NCBI RefSeq assembly: GCF_003121405.1
Contig: NZ_QBUY01000097.1
Span: 1 to 35,322, forward strand
Direction: 5' to 3'
Source: Paraburkholderia sp. C35
GTDB lineage: Bacteria; Pseudomonadota; Gammaproteobacteria; Burkholderiales; Burkholderiaceae
Length of the DNA: 35,322 nt
Shown: in pieces, positions 1 to 8,010 of the stretch
Layout: every line of letters begins with the position of its first letter
How positions within the stretch are numbered: position 1 is the stretch's first letter
Position numbers and translations under genes: made by a program
The notes under the pieces: generated by a model
Seen by the model: only the letters and a program-made list of their open reading frames with translations
Database searches by the model: none
What the model was told of the DNA's origin: nothing

Positions 1-5
1 CTGGC

Positions 6-114
6 GGTGTTAGCCCGCTTTCTTTTGCCTACTTTTCTTTGCGGCGGCAAAGAAAAGTAGGTGCCGCCCCGCACAGGGGCAACGCTAGCAAACCACTAAC
101 AAAAAGCGGATGCC
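6..114 (+). repeat. Palindromic intergenic repeat, left copy
   Basis: Bases 6-85 are identical to the reverse complement of 35243-35322, and the similarity continues imperfectly to about 114. The unit holds a perfect 15-bp stem (28-42 with 47-61, loop GGCG) and a second hairpin (66-70 with 76-80). It is bounded by a 6-bp inverted pair, TGTTAG at 8-13 and CTAACA at 96-101. It is noncoding and starts 28 nt beyond the stop of the binding-protein gene, so its stem could also end that transcript, although no T-run follows. I recall similar repeats between genes in Paraburkholderia genomes; that is memory, not a search. Confidence 0.85.
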
Positions 115-141
115 AGCGAACCCTCAAACCAAACCCTAACC

Positions 142-1290
142 TTAAGCCCCTCCCCCAACAGTCTTCACACTCTTCCACTGCCCCTGCTGCACTTCAAACA
201 ACGTATAGGGCGGCTTGATCAGATCCCCATAAGGATCAAACGTGATCTTCCCGGTCACACCAGTCAGAGAAACCTTAGCAAGACTATCGACAATCTTCTG
301 CCGATCCAGCGAATTAGCATCATGAATGGCTTTCAACATAGCCAGCGCAGCATCATAGGCAAAAGGCGCATACAACTCGACATCCTGATTGAACCGCGCC
401 TTATATCGCTTGCCGAAATCCTGCGCTGCGGGCAACTTATCCAGCGCCGGCCCCGGTTCGAGATCCTGAGTCTTCTCCCCGGAAGCGCCCGCAATCTGCA
501 AGAACGCATTGCTCTTCAGCGCGCCAGCGCCAAACAGTTGCGTTTGCATCCCCAGCGAACGCATCTGCTTGACCAGCATCGCGCCCTGCTCATCCAGACC
601 GCCAAAGAAAATCACATCGACATTCTTGCTCTTCATCGTAGTCAGAATGCCGCGGAAATCGACGGCCTTGTCGTTGGTGAACTCGCGCGAAACAATATTG
701 CCGTTCGCTTCCTTCACACCCTTTTCAAACGAATCAGCCAGTCCCTGACCAAACGCCGTACGGTCGTCGATGATGCCAATGCGCTTGGCCTTCATCTGCT
801 CGACCACGAAATGCCCCGCCACCACGCCACCAATGCCGTCATGTCCCATCGTGCGGAACACGTTCTTGAAGCCCTGCTTCGTTAGCTGCGGATTGGTCGA
901 GCCCGGCGTGATCATCGCGACATTCGCCGCGTGATACACGGCCGAAGCGGGAATGCTGCATCCCGAGTTGTAGTGTCCAATCACGCCCACGACACCATCG
1001 TCGACAAGCTTCTGCGCCACCTGAATCGCCACGCGCGGATCGGCCTGATCGTCCTGCACGTCGAGCACGAACTTGACGGGCTTGCCTGCAATGGTCGGAT
1101 TCTTCGCGTTCTCTTCATCCAGCGCGAGTTGCGCGCCGTATTGCAGATCTTTGCCCACCCGTGCAACCGGCCCCGTCAACGGGCCAACAAAGCCGATCTT
1201 GACGATCTCGGGATCAGCCGCGAAAGCAAATGTTGTTTGCGCTGCCAGAGCGCAAACCGCCAACCTGATCAGCCATGTACGTCGATTCAT
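142..1290 (-). CDS. Branched-chain amino-acid-type ABC substrate-binding protein
   Basis: A periplasmic type I binding protein of the LivJ/LivK family, 382 residues. The ATG at 1290 is chosen because AGGAG lies 6 nt upstream and a clear signal peptide follows (positive MNRR, hydrophobic core, cleavage near FAFA|ADPE at residue 24); a longer in-frame ORF to 1377 would bury this signal. The mature protein opens with VKIGFVGPLTGPVA, typical of the family, followed by a YGAQLALDEEN segment. In LivJ homologues this fold binds a small amino acid or amide for an ABC importer, but no LivHMGF genes are in the window, so the partner is elsewhere or unknown. It lies 103 nt downstream of the FAD oxidoreductase on the same strand and may belong to the same amino-acid-use operon. 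The substrate cannot be read from sequence. Confidence 0.93.
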   Translation of the reverse strand: MNRRTWLIRLAVCALAAQTTFAFAADPEIVKIGFVGPLTGPVARVGKDLQYGAQLALDEENAKNPTIAGKPVKFVLDVQDDQADPRVAIQVAQKLVDDGVVGVIGHYNSGCSIPASAVYHAANVAMITPGSTNPQLTKQGFKNVFRTMGHDGIGGVVAGHFVVEQMKAKRIGIIDDRTAFGQGLADSFEKGVKEANGNIVSREFTNDKAVDFRGILTTMKSKNVDVIFFGGLDEQGAMLVKQMRSLGMQTQLFGAGALKSNAFLQIAGASGEKTQDLEPGPALDKLPAAQDFGKRYKARFNQDVELYAPFAYDAALAMLKAIHDANSLDRQKIVDSLAKVSLTGVTGKITFDPYGDLIKPPYTLFEVQQGQWKSVKTVGGGA

Positions 1291-1393
1291 GATGCGCTCC
1301 TGTCGATAGAAGAATGTCGCGCTTTTTTCCTTGCCGACTGATTCGATGCGCGACGCGTCGAAGCTGTCTTTGAACACATGCGTAGGCGTCGCT

Positions 1394-2626
1394 TTAGAAC
1401 CGCGTCGCCGCGTAGCGCGACAGGTCGAGCGGCGGCGCGCGACGCGCCACTAGATCGGCCACGATGCGCCCGCTCACACCCGCCAGCGTCAGTCCGAGAT
1501 GCTGGTGACCAAATGCGTAGATCACGCGCTCGCTGGCTCTCGCGCGGCCCAGCACGGGCACGCCATCGGGCAACGTGGGCCGGAAGCCTAGCCATGAACT
1601 GTCCGGCTGCTGCAAACCCGGCAACGCGCGCTTCGACGAAAAGGTCAGCAAATCCAGCAGCGAACGGTTGCGCTCATCGCTAAAGCCACCCAGTTCGACC
1701 GTACCCGCCACGCGCACGCCATCTTCCATCGGTGTCATGTAGAAACCGCGTTCGGCCCAGCCGACAGGCCGCGAAATCAGTTGCGACGCACCGCGATACC
1801 GCACGTGATAACCGCGCTCGGTGTCGAGCGGCACGCGGTCGCCGCATTGTTCCGCGAACTTAGCCGAGCGCGCGCCCGTCGCCACGACGACATGATCGAA
1901 GCGACGTGCCGTGCTGTCATCGGTTCTCAGCATGACGCCGTCCGCCGTCGGTTCGAGCGCGCTCACGCTCGTGCGTTCGAGCTTCAGTCCGCGCGCCGCG
2001 AGCAGTTCATACAGCGACTGCAGAAATCCTTGCGGATCGGAGAAATGCCAGCTGTCGCTGAACAACACGCCGCGCTCGAAGATCGGCGCTAACGATGGCT
2101 CCAGTTCGCGCACCTGCTCAGCCGACAGCACATCGAACGACACGCCAAGCTGCTTGCGCAAATCCAGCGAACCGCGCGATGCATCGAACGATGCAGCGCT
2201 CGAATACAGATACAGACACTCACGTGGCCGCACATACTTCGCAAGTTCCGGCTCCTCGAGCAAAGGCGCGTATCCGGCCTGCGCTTCGCCAAGCAATGCA
2301 GCCAGCGCAGCCGCGCTCGCTTCATAACGCTGCCGCGTCGAGCTGACCATGAAGCGCGCAAGCCACGGCAGTACATGCGGCAAATAACTCCAGCGCAACC
2401 GGAACGGACTCTCGCTCGACAGCAGAAAACGCGGCAAATCGCGAAACACCGACGGGTTGTTCACAGGAATGCAGCCATACGGCGCGAACGTGCCCGCGTT
2501 GCCGAACGACGCGCCCTGCGCGACGCCCGACGGATCGAACAGCGTCACGCGATGCCCGTCGCGCATCAGCCAGCCGGCGCTAGCAAGCCCGATGAATCCT
2601 GCGCCGACAATGCCGATCTCTGCCAT
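1394..2626 (-). CDS. DadA-like FAD-dependent amino-acid oxidoreductase
   Basis: A 410-residue flavoenzyme of the DAO family, closest in layout to the small subunit of D-amino acid dehydrogenase. The N-terminal Rossmann motif GIVGAGFIGLASA (GxGxxG) binds FAD, and the C-terminal LGFRPTLPDGVPVLGRA and FGHQHLGLTLA segments are family hallmarks. Members oxidise D-amino acids, hydroxyproline, sarcosine or related amines to imino acids and pass electrons to the respiratory chain; the substrate here is unknown. The start is the ATG at 2626. The TTG one codon upstream is less likely, because the ATG overlaps the permease stop as TGATG, which suggests translational coupling. With the permease upstream and a MocR regulator facing the pair, an inducible amino-acid catabolic role is likely. 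Confidence 0.92.
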   Translation of the reverse strand: MAEIGIVGAGFIGLASAGWLMRDGHRVTLFDPSGVAQGASFGNAGTFAPYGCIPVNNPSVFRDLPRFLLSSESPFRLRWSYLPHVLPWLARFMVSSTRQRYEASAAALAALLGEAQAGYAPLLEEPELAKYVRPRECLYLYSSAASFDASRGSLDLRKQLGVSFDVLSAEQVRELEPSLAPIFERGVLFSDSWHFSDPQGFLQSLYELLAARGLKLERTSVSALEPTADGVMLRTDDSTARRFDHVVVATGARSAKFAEQCGDRVPLDTERGYHVRYRGASQLISRPVGWAERGFYMTPMEDGVRVAGTVELGGFSDERNRSLLDLLTFSSKRALPGLQQPDSSWLGFRPTLPDGVPVLGRARASERVIYAFGHQHLGLTLAGVSGRIVADLVARRAPPLDLSRYAATRF

Positions 2627-4077
2627 CAACGCTCTCCCGACAATGCTCGCCCATCGGCTGCCGCGAGATAGCCCGTGCGCGTGCCGTCATCGGCAGGGCG
2701 CCGTCTTGCCGCAAGCAGCCAGGCCGCCGACGCCACCGCGAGACTCGCGATACTCGCCATCAACTGCGGACGCAATTCGCCATCCAGCCCCATCGCGAAC
2801 AGCACGCCGACGATTGCCGCCCCCACCGCATACGAGAGCCACGGGAACAGCCACATCGGCAGTTCGGGCTGCTGGCCGTTGCGTTGCAGGCGGCGTCGAA
2901 TGCGGATTTGCGCCAGCGCCGTCGCGAGATAGACGAACAGCATCACGGCACCCGACGCATTCACGAGGAACAGGAACACGCCCTGCGGCGACACGATGGC
3001 CGCAATGATCGCGACGTAGCCGACCACGCTGCTCAACAGCACGGCAAGACGCGGCACACGCGACGGTGTGAGGCGCAGCAGCGCACGCGGTGCATCGCCA
3101 CGGCCCGCGAGGCGGAACAGAATCCGCGACGACACGTACAGCCCGGAATTCAGCGCGGACAGCACGGCGACCAGCACGATGGCATTCATGATGTCGGCGG
3201 CGCCCGGCACGCGCATCGTTTCCAGCGCAGCGACGAACGGCGAATGGCCCGTGACGATGCTGGTCCACGGCACGATGCACGCAATCAGGAACATCGAGCC
3301 GACGTAGAACGTGATCACGCGCAGGATCACCGAGCGCGTCATTGCCGCGACGCTCTTGGCGGGGTTGTCCGACTCGGCGGCGGCGATGGTCGCGATTTCC
3401 GCGCCGCCCACCGCAAAGATGACGGTCGGCACCGCTGCGAACACCGACATCGTGCCGAACGGCATAAAGCCCTTCGCTGCCGTCAGATTGCTCAGCGCGC
3501 TGTGCGTGTGGCCAAAGCCGAACACCCACGCTGCGCCGATCGCGATGAATACGATGATGGCCGCGACCTTGATCGACGCAAACCAGAACTCGAATTCGCC
3601 GTACGATTTGACCGACATCAGGTTGATGAAGGTCATCACCGACAGCAGCACCAGCCCGATCATCCACACGGGCGCGGGTATCCAGCGCTGCAGGATGGCG
3701 GCGCCCGCCACGGCCTCCACGGCACCCACGATCACCCAGAAGTACCAGTACAGCCAGCCGCTCGTGAAGCCTGCCCAGTCGCCCAGACCGATCCGCGCGT
3801 ATTCGGTGAACGAGCCGACGCCCGGCACGGCGAGCGCCATTTCGCCGAGCATGCGCATCACGAACAGCACGACGATGCCCGCCACCGCATACGACAGGCA
3901 CGCAGCCGGCCCGACCGTGCTGAGCGTGGCGCTGCTCCCCACAAACAGCCCCGCGCCGATGATGCCGCCCAGCGAAATCATCGTGACGTGCCGCTGACGC
4001 AATGCGACGCCGAGTTTGGGCGTCCCGCTTTCCTGTGTGTCGCGCGCTGCGCGAGCGTTTGTCCTGCTCTCTGCCAT
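2626..4077 (-). CDS. APC-superfamily amino acid permease
   Basis: A 483-residue inner-membrane transporter of the amino acid transporter (AAT) group, which includes GabP, CycA and AroP. The cytoplasmic N-terminus leads into the TM1 signature SLGGIIGAGLFVGS, followed by about twelve hydrophobic helices; GEMALAVPGVGSFTEYA is the conserved TM3 region. The ATG at 4077 is chosen over one at 4107 because a strong AAGGAG lies 7 nt before it. The family performs proton-coupled uptake of GABA, D-alanine/D-serine/glycine or aromatic amino acids; the exact substrate is not decidable here. It is first in the minus-strand operon, diverges from the MocR regulator, and overlaps the oxidoreductase start by one base. 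Confidence 0.93.
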   Translation of the reverse strand: MAESRTNARAARDTQESGTPKLGVALRQRHVTMISLGGIIGAGLFVGSSATLSTVGPAACLSYAVAGIVVLFVMRMLGEMALAVPGVGSFTEYARIGLGDWAGFTSGWLYWYFWVIVGAVEAVAGAAILQRWIPAPVWMIGLVLLSVMTFINLMSVKSYGEFEFWFASIKVAAIIVFIAIGAAWVFGFGHTHSALSNLTAAKGFMPFGTMSVFAAVPTVIFAVGGAEIATIAAAESDNPAKSVAAMTRSVILRVITFYVGSMFLIACIVPWTSIVTGHSPFVAALETMRVPGAADIMNAIVLVAVLSALNSGLYVSSRILFRLAGRGDAPRALLRLTPSRVPRLAVLLSSVVGYVAIIAAIVSPQGVFLFLVNASGAVMLFVYLATALAQIRIRRRLQRNGQQPELPMWLFPWLSYAVGAAIVGVLFAMGLDGELRPQLMASIASLAVASAAWLLAARRRPADDGTRTGYLAAADGRALSGER

Positions 4078-4120
4078 GCGAAATCTCCTTCCTGCTCTGT
4101 CCTGCATTCAAAACGAAAGC

Positions 4121-4198
4121 AACCTGAAACCACACAAAACCTGAGTCAAAGAATCACACAACAATTTTTTGTGTGCAATTAAAAACCTCATTGTGTGG
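4121..4198. promoter_or_regulatory. Repeat cluster in the divergent permease/MocR region
   Basis: The permease-proximal half of the intergenic region holds two direct AACCTGA repeats (4121-4127 and 4138-4144, 17 bp apart). It also holds four copies of CACACAA, forward at 4131-4137 and 4155-4161 and reverse at 4169-4175 and 4191-4197, forming nested inverted repeats; the outer pair extends to CCACACAA/TTGTGTGG. The 10-mer ACAAAACCTG at 4134-4143 recurs at 4306-4315 near the regulator gene. MocR proteins such as GabR and PdxR bind direct repeats between divergent promoters, so this is the probable operator region. Confidence 0.6.
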
Positions 4199-4269
4199 TC
4201 CAGGACTTTCCCTGGCGTGGCTGGGCTTGGTCCTTGCCAGGCTTGAAAACAGTGGCACGCACACGTATC

Positions 4270-4321
4270 TGGTATAAAATCCGGCGAACTGGCACAAACA
4301 GGCAGACAAAACCTGTTTTGT
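4270..4321 (+). promoter_or_regulatory. Extended -10 promoter and palindrome before the MocR gene
   Basis: TGGTATAAA at 4270-4278 matches an extended -10 element (TGnTATAAT), which would need little -35 sequence. Downstream, 4306-4321 is a 7-bp inverted repeat with a 2-bp spacer, ACAAAAC-CT-GTTTTGT, sharing ACAAAACCTG with the permease-side repeat. Its place between the predicted start of transcription and the ATG at 4341 suits autorepression. No experimental support. Confidence 0.5.
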
Positions 4322-4340
4322 ATGGAGACAGGGCGAGACG

Positions 4341-5783
4341 ATGGCTTCCAGCAGACACAAAGCGGCACACAGCAACGGCGCGAGCGCCCAAGTCGACCAG
4401 ACAAACGGCGATCAGGTCCAGACAAAACGCGCGACCTACATCGAGGTATCGGCATCGATCGAGGACGAGATTCGCGGCGGCGTCTACCCGCCCGGCAGCC
4501 GGCTGCCGCCGCAACGCCAGCTCGCCACGGAACTGGGCATCAATGTGTCGACGGTATCGCGCGCCTATAAGGAGTTGCAGTTGCGCGGGCTGGTGATCGG
4601 CAGCAAGCGGCGCGGCTCGCTGGTCCCGGGCGGCGCGATGCCGCGCGTCGAAACAGCCAGCGCCTCCAACGCCGCGCCGGGCGGCGCAATCGATCTGACC
4701 GTCAACCGGCCCGCGACGGGCGAATTCCTGTCGAGTCTTGCCACGACGCTCGCTGAACTGCCGCGCGATCCGCGTTATGCAGCGTTGCAGGAATATCAGC
4801 CGCCGCAGGGTCCAGATTGGGCACGCGCCGCAGGCGCCAAGTGGATGGCGGCACCTGGGTTTGCGCCCGCGCCGGAGCATCTCGTCGTCACGAGCGGTGC
4901 GCAGCACGGCCTGTATGCCGTGCTCAACAGCCTGATCGGCACGGACGGCGTGATCATCGCGGATCGCCTCACGTATTACGGCCTCAAGGCGCTTGCGCCC
5001 GTATTCCAGTTCGAGATCGTCAGCGTGCCGAGCGATCGCGACGGCCTGATCACGGATGAAGTCGAACGGATTTGCAGCCGTGTGCCCGTGAAGGCGATCT
5101 TCACGGTGCCGAACCTGCAGAATCCCACCGTGACGACGATGAGCCTCGAACGCCGCGTCGCGCTAGTGGATATTGCGCGGCGCTATGGTGTCGCGATCAT
5201 CGAAGACGACGTGTATGGCCCGCTCGTTTCGCAGCGTCTGCCGACGCTCGCGAGCCTGTGCCCCGAACTGACGTTTCATATCGGCGCGACCTCGAAGATT
5301 CTCGCGCCCGGTCTGCGCCTCGGCTATCTGCTCAGCCCGCCCGAGCGTTCCGCACTCGCTGCCGAAGCCGTACGCACTACGGCATGGATGCCCGCGCCGA
5401 TGTCGATGCTGATCGCGACCATCTGGATCGAAGACGGCACCGCCCGCCGCATCATGGACGCGCAACTCGCCGAGATTCGTGTGCGCCACGATCTCGCGCG
5501 GCAGATTCTGCCGCAGGAATGGCTGGAGTCGGACCCGGCCTGCATGTTCGTGTGGCTCACGCTGCCGCCGCCATGGCGTGCCGACGATTTCGCCGCCAAC
5601 GCGAAAGCGCGTGGCGTGGTGGTGATGCCGTCGTCTGCGTTCGCGGTGGATCGTGCGGAAGTCGAGCACGGCGTGCGGATCAATCTGGCGTGCGCGTCGT
5701 CGCGCGAGCAACTGGTGAGCGCGCTGCAAACACTTGCGCATGCTTTGCGCGATCGTCCGCGGGCATTGTTCGGCACCATCTGA
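4341..5783 (+). CDS. MocR-family (GntR/aminotransferase) transcriptional regulator
   Basis: A 480-residue regulator with an N-terminal winged helix of the GntR type (about 32-96; PPGSRLPPQRQLA and VSTVSRAYKEL) fused to a fold-type I aminotransferase domain (about 115-475). The PLP-site residues are present: Lys319 in TSKILAPGLRLGY for the Schiff base, Asn261 in PNLQNPT, and Asp289/Tyr292 in EDDVYG. In characterised MocR proteins (GabR, PdxR, TauR) the aminotransferase domain senses PLP plus an amine or amino acid and is not usually a catalyst. The gene diverges from the permease-oxidoreductase pair and is their likely activator, as well as its own repressor. The first about 30 residues are low-complexity; the start has only a weak ribosome site, so the N-terminus is less certain. 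Confidence 0.94.
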   Translation: MASSRHKAAHSNGASAQVDQTNGDQVQTKRATYIEVSASIEDEIRGGVYPPGSRLPPQRQLATELGINVSTVSRAYKELQLRGLVIGSKRRGSLVPGGAMPRVETASASNAAPGGAIDLTVNRPATGEFLSSLATTLAELPRDPRYAALQEYQPPQGPDWARAAGAKWMAAPGFAPAPEHLVVTSGAQHGLYAVLNSLIGTDGVIIADRLTYYGLKALAPVFQFEIVSVPSDRDGLITDEVERICSRVPVKAIFTVPNLQNPTVTTMSLERRVALVDIARRYGVAIIEDDVYGPLVSQRLPTLASLCPELTFHIGATSKILAPGLRLGYLLSPPERSALAAEAVRTTAWMPAPMSMLIATIWIEDGTARRIMDAQLAEIRVRHDLARQILPQEWLESDPACMFVWLTLPPPWRADDFAANAKARGVVVMPSSAFAVDRAEVEHGVRINLACASSREQLVSALQTLAHALRDRPRALFGTI

Positions 5784-5788
5784 CATTG

Positions 5789-5822
5789 ATCTGCATGCCT
5801 GAGCATTGATTGGCATGCAGAT
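5789..5822. terminator. Hairpin between convergent MocR and persulfide dioxygenase genes
   Basis: A perfect 11-bp stem, ATCTGCATGCC with GGCATGCAGAT, and a 12-nt loop sit 6 nt after the MocR stop codon. The sequence just beyond is A-rich on the plus strand and there is no clear T-run on either strand, so it may be a weak terminator or transcript-end stabiliser serving both convergent genes. Confidence 0.5.
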
Positions 5823-5849
5823 TAAAAATGACCAGCGTGTAATACGCGC

Positions 5850-6929
5850 CTACTCGCTGCCGTTATCGACGACACGCCCTTCTGCGCGCCAGCGCAGCAT
5901 GCCGCCCGCGAGATTCGCGACGTGCTCGAAGCCTGCCTGACGCAGGATCACGGTTGCCTGTGCCGAACGACCGCCCGCGCGGCACACGGTCACCACCGGG
6001 CGCTCCTTGCCGATTTCCGCCGCGCGCTTCGCCAGACTGCCGAGCGAAATCAGCTTTGCTTCCGGAATGCGGCCCAGCGGGCCGTTATATTCATCGGGTT
6101 CACGCACATCGACGATCTGCACCGCTTGCAGATGCTCTTCGAGCCACTGTGGATGGATTTCCCAGATACCCGCAAACGTGTAGGTCAGCGGCGCCCATTC
6201 AGGCGGCGGCTTTTGCGAGGGATCGCTGGCCGCGACACCGCACTTCATGTTCGCTGGAACCGCCACGTCGATCTGCCGTGGATGCGGCAGGCCGAGGTTG
6301 CTCATGTAGCCGGCGAAATCATCTTCGCAAAGCTCGCCGCCGAGCCGCGGATTGAAGCGCCGCTCTTCAGCGACACTCGTCACCGTAAGGCCGCGATAAT
6401 CATGCGCCGGATAGAGCAGGCAGTTTTCGGGCAAAGAGAAGATCTGCTCATGTACCGCGCGAAACAGCGCGCGTGGATCGCCATGCTGAAAGTCCGTGCG
6501 GCCTGTGCCGCGAATCAGCAGGCAATCGCCTGTAAAAGCCATGGTCTCGTCATCGAGTGTGAGGCTGATACAGCCATTCGTATGACCTGGTGTCGAACGC
6601 ACCTGCACATGTCGCGCGCCGAATTGAATCGTGTCGCCGTGATCGACATAGCGGTCCGCGCCCTCTGCGCCACTCGCGGCCGAGATCGCAATCGCGCTGC
6701 CCGTGTGCTGTTTCAGCAGCCATGCGCCCGTCACGTGATCGGCATGTACATGTGTGTCGATCGTATAGCGCAGATGAAGGCCAAGTTCGCCGAGCAGCGC
6801 AGCGTCGCGTCGCGCCTGTTCGAATACAGGATCGATCAGCACGGCTTCGCGCGTGTCGCTGTCCGCGAGCAGATAGGTATAGGTAGACGATTGCTGGTCG
6901 AACAGTTGTCGGAAGATCAGCACGCTCAC
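5850..6929 (-). CDS. Persulfide dioxygenase-rhodanese fusion (ETHE1-like MBL fold)
   Basis: A 359-residue two-domain enzyme. Residues 1-230 form a metallo-beta-lactamase fold with the ETHE1-type metal set: HVHADH (His60, His62, Asp64), PGHT (His116), TGDCL (Asp135) and PAHDY (His176). Residues 250-355 form a rhodanese domain with active-site loop CRAGGR (Cys316). ETHE1 enzymes oxidise glutathione persulfide to sulfite with a mononuclear iron; in the PRF fusions described from Burkholderia the rhodanese domain interconverts persulfide and thiosulfate. A cytoplasmic role in sulfide/persulfide detoxification follows. The start is GTG at 6929, the only one before the conserved N-terminus apart from a second GTG two codons in. 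It lies 91 nt downstream of a peroxiredoxin gene and may share its transcript. Confidence 0.93.
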   Translation of the reverse strand: MSVLIFRQLFDQQSSTYTYLLADSDTREAVLIDPVFEQARRDAALLGELGLHLRYTIDTHVHADHVTGAWLLKQHTGSAIAISAASGAEGADRYVDHGDTIQFGARHVQVRSTPGHTNGCISLTLDDETMAFTGDCLLIRGTGRTDFQHGDPRALFRAVHEQIFSLPENCLLYPAHDYRGLTVTSVAEERRFNPRLGGELCEDDFAGYMSNLGLPHPRQIDVAVPANMKCGVAASDPSQKPPPEWAPLTYTFAGIWEIHPQWLEEHLQAVQIVDVREPDEYNGPLGRIPEAKLISLGSLAKRAAEIGKERPVVTVCRAGGRSAQATVILRQAGFEHVANLAGGMLRWRAEGRVVDNGSE

Positions 6930-7020
6930 GGTCTCTCAACGTGTGGGGAAATGCATTCGATACTTATGGATGCTGCACCGGCGCACGCAGCACGCGCGCG
7001 CCGGTTTGTTGCCCGGGATC

Positions 7021-7674
7021 TTACTTGGGCTGCTCGACGTAACGCAGATACGGTTTCAAGGTCTTGAAGCCCTGCGGATATTTCTCTTTGGCGGCTTCAT
7101 CGGAAACCGACGTGGGAATGATCACGTCATCACCGGGTTTCCAGTTCACGGGCGTCGCGACGGTGTGCTTCGCGTTCAGTTGCAGCGAGTCCAGCAAACG
7201 CATCACTTCGTCGAAATTGCGGCCCGAACTCATCGGATAGACCAGCATCGCCTTCACTTTCTTGTCCGGACCGATCAGGAACACCGAGCGCACCGTTGCG
7301 GTGTCGACAGCCGTACGTGAGCCGCCGCTGGCTTCGGGGTGAATCATGTCATAGAGCTTGGCGACGTTCAGATCGGCGTCGCCGATCATCGGATAGTTGA
7401 TCGCGTTGCCCTGCGTTTCCTCGATGTCCTTCACCCACTTCTGATGATCGCTGACCGGGTCGATGCTCAAGCCGATGATCTTGGTGTTGCGTTTGTCGAA
7501 CTCCGGCTTGAGTCCCGCCATGTAGCCCAGTTCCGTCGTGCAGACGGGCGTGAAGTCTTTCGGATGTGAGAACAGGATTGCCCAGCTATCGCCGATCCAT
7601 TCGTGAAAACGAATCGTGCCTTCCGTGGTTTCCGCTGTGAAATCGGGTGCCACTTCTCCTAGTCGAATCGCCAT
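7021..7674 (-). CDS. 1-Cys peroxiredoxin (Prx6 type)
   Basis: A 217-residue cytoplasmic peroxidase of the AhpC/TSA superfamily. The catalytic motif is SHPKDFTPVCTTE with peroxidatic Cys45; I see no other cysteine, so it is a 1-Cys enzyme that needs an outside thiol such as glutathione. Length, the C-terminal dimer domain (PVNWKPGDDVIIPTSV) and the N-terminal LGEVAPDFTAET fit the Prx6 class. The ATG at 7674 is chosen because GGAGG lies 6 nt upstream; the in-frame extension to 7806 has no family sequence. It is upstream of the persulfide dioxygenase on the same strand, suggesting joint thiol and peroxide defence. The family reduces H2O2 and organic hydroperoxides. Confidence 0.94.
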   Translation of the reverse strand: MAIRLGEVAPDFTAETTEGTIRFHEWIGDSWAILFSHPKDFTPVCTTELGYMAGLKPEFDKRNTKIIGLSIDPVSDHQKWVKDIEETQGNAINYPMIGDADLNVAKLYDMIHPEASGGSRTAVDTATVRSVFLIGPDKKVKAMLVYPMSSGRNFDEVMRLLDSLQLNAKHTVATPVNWKPGDDVIIPTSVSDEAAKEKYPQGFKTLKPYLRYVEQPK

Positions 7675-8010
7675 CTTCTTCCTCCGTGGTAACAGATGAG
7701 AACCGATGCATCGCCTGCCGTCGCAGCTATTGCCATGAACGCCGGCGGGTAATCGGGAATCGGCATTGAGATCTTCTGACGTTAGCCGCAGGCCATGATG
7801 CCGCACGACTAGAGAGCCGCATACCGAACTACTGTGTAGCGGCTCGCGGGCGGCACCGACGCGAGAGCGGCGTCAATGCGCAGCAGGTAACTTTTATAGG
7901 GTAGAACAATTTACATCATTCGTGTGCAGTTTGTCGGCGCATCCGATCTTTTCCTGGCGACCTTTTCACGCGCGTCTGTGGGATGCAGCACAGACACCCG
8001 CAGGCGTGGA
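7675..8010. other. Gap between peroxiredoxin and lipoprotein genes
   Basis: A 336-base noncoding stretch. It holds an inverted repeat GAGCCGC (7814-7820) with GCGGCTC (7839-7845) around an 18-nt loop, and an AT-rich patch near 7891-7916 that reads TATAAAA on the minus strand (7892-7898) and could be a -10 for the peroxiredoxin gene, though no convincing -35 is placed before it. I see no RNA gene or credible small ORF. Confidence 0.35.
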
